From Lentinula raphanica (Eukaryota > Basidiomycota > Agaricomycetes > Agaricales > Omphalotaceae), in the NCBI GenBank assembly GCA_027919835.1, contig JANVFP010000027.1, positions 186,001-250,000 of the forward strand: a stretch of 64,000 bases of DNA, given 5' to 3'. The first letter of the stretch is position 1; each line of letters opens with the position of its first letter. Shown one piece after another: positions 56,333 to 64,000 of the stretch. A model generated the notes under the pieces. The model was not told where the DNA came from. It was given only the letters and a program-made list of their open reading frames with translations, and did not search any database. The translations under genes were made by a program, and so were the position numbers.

Positions 56333-57827
56333 TTTTGAATAAGTTGAATGTGTCCTTGGCCTATGACGGCGAAGTTGAGTAGAGTGTCGACACAAGGGTG
56401 GGGGAACTCACGTACCAGATGATGGGTGTAGCAAGTCAAGGTGAAGAAAAAGGCTGTGTGAGCGTGTGGGCCTCAATAAATACCGCTTGGTACAAGGATC
56501 AAATCGGATAACAAGCGAGTCGCAAGAGTGAACAACACTATGCATAAGAAACACAGCTATTCTCTGATGTTATCTTGCCTTTGGGAGATGAGATATGCGA
56601 CGGTGGGGGTTTGGGCAAGGTCCCGGGACAACATGTGTATGACGGTCACATTGAGTTCACTGCCTAGCATTGTTCAACGCTTGACAAACGAAAGTGGGTG
56701 GCACCGAGTCGGGTTGGGATGAGGTAGGGTGGACATGCAGTTTTTGGTCATTACCAGAGAGGTTTGACGCCTGTCCAAATCGAAGTAGTCGAAACCTCGT
56801 TCTTGAAGCTTACCACAAAGGAAAAAGTGAGTGGCAGCATTTGCGGTTAGAGGTACACGTTGATAAGGTATTCCATACATTGGGTTCACGCAGTACTGAG
56901 CCAGAGAGGCTACAGGCAAAGGACTCGGTCTGTTCACCATTTTAAGAGATGTAGGATTGTTCGAATGTGATCGCGATTGTTGGCAGTGCTGTTAAATACA
57001 GAAGCCCACTGGTAGCACAAATGTTTGAAATCTTCAATGCTAAGCCCGAGACCTAATTGGAACGAGAAGGAGGTGCCTGAGCAACCGTCAGCCAAATTGT
57101 CATTGGCCGGTAGGAGTAGAAGCACGAACCAACGTGGAAGAACCTGCCAGGTCGAACCCAGGGTTGGAGAGCCACACGGCGTTGGATGAAGTTTCATCTG
57201 AAGATAATAAAGAGCGTAGCTAGAATCCTAGCCAATGAAGAAACCCTGGCTGAACGGCTCGGCTTGTGCGTAGTATGAAAGCATTGATATATCCCATTCG
57301 AGGAGGAACAAGTTCAAGTTCTGGCAGAAACGGACTTCGTATGATTTATGTCAGGTCGTTCGCAAGATTTACTACATAGGAGTCACCTTGTTGTAAATTT
57401 CTTTGTCGAATCTTAGCGAGGATTCTCGTCGTTCATACTGGGAGTCCGTGCTGAGGGAGATTGAAATTTCGTGTGACCCCTTTGTTGTAATTGACGCCCG
57501 TAGACGCTCTAGATCTTTCATTGTCAACTCTCTTGGTTCCGAAATTCATCTCGTCTTTCAAAATTCAACCTCTTTCTCTTTCCATCGCCTCTTGGACCTC
57601 TCAGAACGCTCCCGAAGCTCGTAAAATTTTTACAGACGATATACGAGAGGTATACACGACACAGAGACGACGGCTATGCGTGAAAAATCGGTTTGCGATT
57701 AGTTCGAGGTCGAGGTTCACGCGCACGTTCAGTGATTATAGAATATTTCATAGTGCTACTCAGCGCGAAAGAGTACGGGAAACAAACACACGTTGATAAG
57801 AAGAGTACAAGATACCCACGATATCAA

Positions 57828-58842
57828 TGGACGCTTTCTCTCAAATTTCCTCTCAAATTCAATCCACATCTTCGTCTTCATCCACGCAGGAGCTGGAGCC
57901 GCTCCAGTCTAAGAGGAGGACCAGGGAACAAAAAGTGGGTCACACCAGGTACTAGGTCTGGTACACAACATAGCGCTGGAGTGAACGAGAGAGACAGAGG
58001 AAGAGGGTTTAGATCTGGGAGAGGAAGAGGTCGTGCCACTGCCATGGATGGGCAGACTGGGAGACAAACCAAGTTCGAAAGAGTGGAAAGAGGAAGAGAT
58101 GATACTGCAGGTGTTAGGAAAGAGAATAACGCCTGATGAAGAACCCTATTTGGGAGACACAGGAAGAGACAGATAAGTTTTGGGAAGAGGTATGATTCCG
58201 ATTCGATACACTATCCATCTCATATTTACCTCTTTCTTCTTTTTCTCCCTCGTCTAGCTCGTCAAATCCCACCAAGCCAAACGCAAAGTGATGATCTCCC
58301 TCAACAAAATGAACAACCCCCTCACCCCCAAACGTCTCTCCGACGCTATCACCATGGTCGGTACTTGCCTTGACCTGTGTCCCCGGTTCGAACGCTACCG
58401 CCGCGAATGCTCCAATGACCCCTTACACGCCTGGGAAACCCTCGCTCCTCCCAACCAAAAGCGCGTCGATCACTTCCGTGCAGTCAAAGCATACCAACGA
58501 GCCGCGGGAGATAAGACGTTGCCTTCGGATTTGCTGCCACCGAAAGCGCTGGAAGGGACGTTGGATTATTTGATTGGGGATGTGATGGTGAATGAGGGGC
58601 TTAAGAGGGTGTATGGGTGTTTGAGAGATCGGACGAGGGCGGTAAGGAGTGATTTTGTGATGATCTACGAGAGAGGGAGGGACACGGTGAGATGTCATGT
58701 CATGAGCGGTGTGCAAGGTTTCATGGGAGATGGGATGAGAGGCTCAGAGAGAGAGCTTTTGGTTAGTTTGCAGGGATATGAACAAAGACCAGCAATTTCA
58801 AAGCCTTGTATGTACAGCCTGGTTGGTTCTTTGAAGCTCTGA
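57828..58842 (+). pseudogene. SAC3/GANP-like fragment 4 (truncated, 5-bp duplication)
   Basis: Same layout as fragment 3: MDAFSQISSQIQ start, an Arg/Gly-rich middle, then MISLNKMNNPLTPKRLSDAI, CLDLCPRFERYRRECSND, HFRAVKAYQRAAGDKTLPSD and DFVMIYERGRDTVRCH. At about 58,690-58,705 the base string TGTCA is doubled relative to fragment 3, which shifts the frame after RCH. The frame then runs on as unrelated sequence to 58842. It keeps the RYRRE residues that fragment 3 lost. Confidence 0.7.
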
Positions 58843-59185
58843 AGAGCTGAATGTTGCTGCCCCGACTTGAATTTCCAAAGGCATGAGCCAGCTTGAGCAC
58901 AAGTGGCATGGAGCGACGGCGTTAAACCAATTACTGTTAGTGTAGTAGTAGTAGTAGTCTGTTAGCTTCGAACCACAAAAGTTTTTGCGAATCGAATTGG
59001 ACGCCTAGAAGTAACATGGATTCATCTGGTCACAATTTAATGCCAGTCAATGCTAATTCAACTCCTGATAGATTACGATGAGAGAAACCAACAGAGATTG
59101 CGGGTTAAAAAGATGTACGACATGTGTATCATCAAAGCAGGAAGGAACATTGCGTACATGTCATGAGATGTCATGAGTTATGATC

Positions 59186-60722
59186 TTAATCTTCGTGAAC
59201 AATAGGAGGCAAACCGAGGCCACTATTGAAAGACTTTAAAGACTCTTTCCTCTTTTCCTCGTCCTCTTTCTGCTTCCTCAACCAGGACCCCTGATAATAC
59301 GGTCAGAGGTTCAGTACCCAAAGGGTGAAATTTTGGCAAAAATTTTGGGTCGGGTATGATGCAAAGGGCAAATTTTAGGGCAAATTTTTACCACATCTAC
59401 GGTTAACTAAAGGGCCAAAACGGGGCAGCCCTTGGTACATGTCCAGTTGCAAAAGAGGCAAATTTGGGAGTGGTCTTATCCATTAGAAGGTCGAACACTG
59501 TTCTCCGTTGACAGCCTTTGACTTAGTGGTAGCTACATAATACCTCATAGAACCCTTCTCACTCCTAAACTGTAGACAGCTATTACACTAAAATCTCGGG
59601 AATTATCATGAATTAGACAGTAAAGACACTAACAGCTTCAATAATAGACCTCATGACCATTTCACATACCCCAATAGCATTCCTTCATATGTTCAGCACA
59701 ATGCGAAATTTAGACCAAGAACTCAAAGACCTACAGCCACCCACGAGTGGTGGCAGAGGTTGAGGGCGTGCAATATGCAAAAGAAGCGTGGGCCTCCTGA
59801 TACTTCAGGGAGCTCTGAGAAGCGGCAGAGAACATAATTAAGTATCTACAGTTGCATACAGAGCGGAATTGAGCAATTTGGAGGTACAATACAAAAAGAG
59901 CAAAATTTGGACCCAAAATTTAAGGTCCTGTGAAAAGGGTGAATTTTGGCAAATTTGCTGTCACGAAAAAAGGGTGAAATTTGACCATGTCCGGTACTGG
60001 ACCTCTGACCGTATTATCAGGGGTCCTCCTCAACCGTTCCGCTTTCTCCGACGGCATCTCGGTTGCGGCAGTCCTCCAAGATTCAGCTGGCAGGCCATAT
60101 TCACGCTGGAATTCATCGGGTTTGGTCATGGCCTGTAGGAAGACAGTCGGCAACCTGAAAGGATCACCAGGGACGGATTCGAATGTGACAGGCGGAGGAG
60201 GGTTAGAAGCGAAGCCCTGGAGCCCTTCAAAGAGAGACATTTGATCTTTTCCCCATGGCAATCCCTCGATCTGCTTTGTCAAGGCTGGCTGGTTCCCGCC
60301 GCGGAAGGATCCTAGTTGATAGGCTTTTAACTGTACGTTTTCTGGAAACAATTGTTCTGGCGGAGTGGAATGCACGAATTTCAGCTGGCCACCCTCGTTG
60401 TCGATCGTGAAGTATTTCTGTCCATTGTAGTATTTGCCGGAGCCAATGAGCCAAGCAGCAAAGTGTGGTCCGGGATGGGCAGGGTCTTCGCTCAGGATGT
60501 CGAAATACAGTTGCTGTTCCCCTGTTTCAAAAAAGCATTCAGAGATTGTCATGTCCGATACTCGAATATGAACTTACTGATATCCCGGGCTTCGAGAGGT
60601 GCCACACTTCCGGTGTCTGGTTGATCAACAGTCACGGGCATAGCCGTCACTACCAAGGCCGAGTGTAAGGCAAGAACGAATACAGGCAATGAACAAACGC
60701 CGGAAAGTGAAAGCAGGCGCAT
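59186..60722 (-). pseudogene. Small secreted protein family, copy F (mosaic, split by a MITE)
   Basis: Exon 1 (60722-60578) gives MRLLSLSGVCSLPVFVLALH and exon 2 starts at 60521. Up to 60028 the code is almost identical to copy D (GPHFAAWLIGSGKYY, KAYQLGSFRGGNQ, DEFQREYGLPAESWRTAATE), but the last part, 59283-59186, matches copy E (KESLKSF.. and PPIVHED). Between these lies a 744-bp insertion that breaks the coiled-coil tail. With the insertion the frame ends soon after EKAERLR in inserted sequence. The copy is thus a D/E chimera with its junction at or near the insertion. Confidence 0.75.
59284..60027. mobile_element. 744-bp hAT-like MITE with 8-bp target duplication
   Basis: The ends are inverted repeats AGGACCCCTGATAATACGGT.. 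and ..ACCGTATTATCAGGGGTCCT, about 34 bp long with one mismatch. The 8-bp CCTCAACC is duplicated at 59276-59283 and 60028-60035. Copies D and E show the unduplicated site (CTTCCTCAACCGTTCC). An 8-bp duplication fits the hAT superfamily. Inside are further imperfect inverted copies of an AAGGGTGAAATTT motif near each end. No coding capacity. Confidence 0.92.
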
Positions 60723-61103
60723 TGAAACAAATGGGGTACACGGATGGAAAAGCTTGAGGGTGTCTGAGTACGGATTCATTCATACGCAGAGTGGAAAGAA
60801 ACATACCAGAGTGGGGCGGAAAAACAGCAGTTGACGATCGACTGAACCGATGAGGGATTTTTCGGAAATGAACGCAAAACTGAACTGGCTGAGGATATCG
60901 ACGTGAGCATGGAGGTCAGCCTCATGAGAGAATTTGTAGGCACCCACCGTTGGTAGAGAAGAGGTAAAGATGATCGCAGACCAAGCGGATGAACGATTGG
61001 GATGATAACAACTGCGAAGGGTCGAAAGCGTCAATTAGCGACAGAGCACAAGCTCGATACCGTGTGGAAGACGATCTTACATATTTGCCAGCAAAAGAAG
61101 CTA

Positions 61104-61120
61104 GATTCGACCAGCAAATC
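61104..61120 (-). promoter_or_regulatory. Palindrome upstream of secreted-protein copy F
   Basis: GATTCGACCAGCAAATC, one mismatch from perfect. It lies about 380 bases before the copy F start with the same neighbour TTTGCCAGCAAAAG. Confidence 0.5.
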
Positions 61121-64000
61121 TTTTGAATAAGTTGAATGTGTCCTTGGCCTGTGGCAGAGAGGTTGAGTGGATTGACGACAAAAGGGTAGGGGAATCACAT
61201 ACCAGATGATGGGTGTAAGTAGTCAAGGTGAGGAAAAGGGCTGTGCGACTCGCGAGCGTGTGGGCCTCAATAAATGCCGCTTGGTTCGAGGATCAAATCG
61301 GATACGCAAGTGAGTCGCGATAGTGAACAACCGTATAAGAAACCCAGCTATGTCTATTCTCTGATATCATCTTGGATTCCGACGGTGGGGTTTTTGCAAG
61401 GTTCTGGGACAGTTACTAAGTATCATTATAAGTATCTATACGACGGTCGCGCTGGGCTCATTGCTCACCGTCTTTCATTATTTGATACAAACAAGGGTGA
61501 CATCGTATGTCGTAGTTTTGTGACAATATGGAGGGTTGGTCATGGAGGGGTCTCGGGTATAACCCCAGACACAACGTTCCCCTGTCCGAATCGAAGTAAT
61601 CCAACCCTCGTTCTTCAAGCCTCAAGCTCACCACAAAAGAAAAAAGCAACTTGGGGCTGGGTTTTGCGGTTACACGTAACACCGGTTGAAGGAGTACTCT
61701 CTATGTTGGGGTATCCATGCGATACTGAGCCAGAGGCCTGGCAGAAATACAACATCCGCTTTCTCCGCTCTGTCAAATTGCTTGAGTGCTTGAGCAGTGA
61801 GCACGGCCTCTGCCTCTGCCCAGACAGCTTTCGGTATTTGCGCCTCCTCCGATGACAACAACGACGACGACGACGACTCATCAGGGAGAGACAGAGAGTA
61901 TAGGTGAGGGCGAGGTAAGTGAATAGGAAAAGGTGTGCCGATGGGGATGAGGAGGGATGCGAGAAGTGGTAAGATCAATGTTCTCCCTCTCCCTGATCAC
62001 ACCAAACCCTCTAAAACCTCTCAGACTGAAACTCCCGGCTCAAGGTAACGCAGGTGTGAACGCGCTTGACATCAAACATTCCCGACTCCCGAGTATCCTC
62101 TATCTCCTTAACCTCCCTTCGTTCCACCGAGAGCAACACCTGAGACGATTCCCAGAGAGATACCACTATTCTGAGATGGAGAGGGAGACAGCCTGGTAGA
62201 TTTGACCATCCCTAGCCTTGGATGTGTAGGTGTCCGGGGTTTTTGGTGTCGTCGTCGTTGAGGAAAGGGATTAGGTGTAGAATTCGAAGTGAGAGGACCA
62301 ATAGGTACTTGCTGTGGTGGTTGTCTTTGTAGTCGGCATAGCAGTTGGTACATAAGGAGGAAGTGTGAGCCTAGGCGTAGGCGTAGGAAGTAATGAGATC
62401 AAACAAGGTCGAGGTACCTAGTTCTCTCGCCGCCTCTTGCTTCTCCTTCACCTAATTATTCCGCTGGATGATAGGAGTAGGAGCAAGTGGAGGTGAACTT
62501 CCCGCCGCACCGAAACGCCAACCCCACCAAACCCACTCAAAATCGACGGCGAAGACGACACAGATGACGGTGAAAATATTCCTGAGGTGTGGAACGTTCC
62601 GTGTGCTGGTATAGGGTACAGGTGCCGGTACGTTCACAGGAGGTGCAGGTGAGTAGGTGAGGCCGCAGCTGCAGGTATCCTGGTCGTGGTCGTGGTGAAA
62701 GGTGCGAAACCGGGACCGCCAAACGAGGGTGATAGAGGACGTGTTTCGCGAATACAGGAGTGGGAATGGGAAGTGAACGTGTGGGTGTGAAGGTATTTCC
62801 AAAGCCTGGAGCCCAAGGTTAAAGCTGGAGCCTGGTACTGAGCATGAGTCGAAGCGGAAACCTGAGGAGGACGAGGAGGACTCCGATGAATTGTCGTTGT
62901 CGTTGTCGTCGGAGATGGAGATACAGAGATGAAAAGTCGTCCAGAAATAGATGCAGATGCCGGAGGCAGGTGCGATGCCTGTATCGATAGAATAACATCA
63001 GAATTGTACGCTCAGAATTCATATCGAATCCAAGAATACCGAGCTCAAAAGCTGGACTCACCAGACGAACAACATCCCGCGGCACCCCTTTCGTTTCCCC
63101 TTCCCTGCTCTCTTGTCTCTCCCTTCTTTCCTTCCTCCACCTCCGAGCCCTCTACCCGGAGCCCAGTGTATGAACAACACAGCAGGTATAGAGTACCTTT
63201 GCCTTTCATCACACCGACACCGAAACCCCTGGACCGCCTCGAGTCACCAACATCCGCACCTTCCTCTCTAGCGTTGCCTTGAGTCCTTCAATCGAGGTGT
63301 GTTCGACTGGATTTGGGTTCTAACTAGAGTTCACGAGTGCTGAATTTACTCGGGTCTACTTGTTCGCTCTAACCCGAAACCAAACTCGACTCGAAACCCA
63401 AACTGTGTGTATCAGGGTTGTCCAAATGAATCTCGAAACGGCCCTCTTTTCCTTTCTTTCTACTCCCTATTCTCGTTTTGGCCACAGATACTGGACACAC
63501 CGAACTATCTGTAGATCCATGTCGTGGTTGGGTTGACGGAGGGGTTGAAGGGGGATCCAGAGGGTGAAGGATGAAACGAGGTGAATGTGGGCTGGGGATG
63601 GTGAGTTAAGGAGGGAGGGCGGGTGGAGGGGTGTAAGGCAGACTAGAGGGGTGCGGACGGACGCGAGGAAGAGTGGGAAGAGCAAAGTTCACCAGTCGTT
63701 TCCAATGAACGGTCATCGGTGATGGCTCGTATTGGCTATCAAGGAATTGGCATGCGCGAGTAATCCATTTTGATAAGGGAGATGACAAATTTGCATTCAG
63801 TTTCGCAGTATTTGACGAGCTGGAGGTGAATGAGAAATGAGGAGGGTGTATGAGGAAAGGGATGTGAACGGTGTATCGTATAATACGGGCATTGAGAAAT
63901 CTGCGTGACACTGCGTGCCGATGCGTGCCAGTGCGTGCCAAGCGTGAAGCATACGCCTTCCCACGAGAAACTTCACCTATCTCTACTGCATACTTCCTGG
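61121..64000. other. Unassigned right end of the window
   Basis: 61,460-61,760 is a diverged version of 52,530-52,760 and 56,700-56,940, so the third tandem unit reaches at least this far. Beyond it the sequence has many simple repeats (GACGACAACGACGACGAC near 61,853 and GTCGTTGTCGTTGTC near 62,891) and Pro-rich minus-strand frames such as the one ending at 62,452. One of these could be an exon of a low-complexity protein, but I find no conserved domain, and I do not call a gene. Confidence 0.35.

Larger units (their letters stand above)
50969..59185. repeat. Two ~4.15-kb tandem units (plus a partial third)
   Basis: Unit 1 runs about 50,969-55,036 and unit 2 about 55,037-59,185; a third, partial unit continues to about 61,300. 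Each unit has a secreted-protein copy on the minus strand, its upstream block, a block with a frame reading MKLHPTPCGSPTLGSTWQVL on the minus strand (52766-53029 and 56934-57197), and a SAC3-like fragment on the plus strand. Large parts of units 1 and 2 are nearly identical, for example 52,850-53,230 against 57,015-57,400. The offset varies between 4,068 and 4,182 because of small indels. Confidence 0.8.

Noticed and set aside
61274..61855. A 193-codon open frame on the plus strand
   Set aside because: It overlaps sequence homologous to a non-coding part of the tandem units and has no recognisable domain.
1..64000. CRISPR arrays, bacterial operons or rRNA genes
   Set aside because: No regularly spaced repeats with unique spacers, no rRNA-like sequence, and intron structure throughout shows a eukaryotic nucleus.

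Overview
The window looks like nuclear DNA of a basidiomycete, most likely a tremellomycete yeast of the Kwoniella/Cryptococcus type (inference). The genes are cut by many short introns of about 50-60 bases with GTRNGT..YAG borders. The protein families are fungal: CBM1, a fungal type I PKS, DUF6534, a Dal5-like transporter and a Crypton-type recombinase. There is one tRNA-Val gene carrying a small intron. Exon joins below were made by hand from splice signals and frame, so they are predictions.

Bases 1-20,500 are ordinary euchromatin: the 3' part of a serine/threonine-rich membrane protein, a PIN-domain protein, a secreted CBM1 protein, a DENN/LCHN-type protein, then three same-strand genes that could form a secondary-metabolite locus. 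These are a 21-exon reducing polyketide synthase (KS-AT-DH-degenerate ER-like-KR-ACP, with an apparent one-base frameshift in the AT), a DUF6534 seven-helix membrane protein and a Dal5-type MFS permease.

Bases 20,600-29,500 start at tRNA-Val(AAC) and hold a wrecked Crypton-type tyrosine recombinase gene. It has a nonsense codon, a frameshift, a 1.7-kb long-TIR element inserted in it, and a 543-bp MITE followed by an inversion that moved its C-terminal GCR1_C-like part to the other strand. The two MITE copies have 7-bp target duplications only when their inner flanks are exchanged, which shows that recombination between them flipped the 1.4 kb in between. Two unrecognised but intact-looking small genes sit at this locus.

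Bases 29,500-64,000 are a repeat-rich expansion region. A family of small secreted proteins (signal peptide, conserved DPxxPGPH and YGLPAxSW motifs, charged coiled-coil tail) occurs seven times: two plus-strand copies (31.4 and 41.1 kb) and five minus-strand copies (46.0, 46.6, 51.0, 55.0 and 59.2 kb), several of them broken. Six copies keep the same 17-bp palindrome upstream. The 51-61 kb part is built of about 4.15-kb tandem units that also carry truncated SAC3/GANP-like fragments. Between the two plus-strand copies lies a complete 4.9-kb DNA transposon (26-bp TIRs, 6-bp TSD) with an IS3EU-like DDE integrase gene and a convergent gene encoding a zinc-ribbon plus alpha-kinase protein. The last secreted-protein copy is a mosaic interrupted by a 744-bp hAT-like MITE with an 8-bp TSD.

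The best candidates for undescribed biology are the secreted family with its shared palindrome, the alpha-kinase-carrying transposon, and the MITE-mediated inversion.
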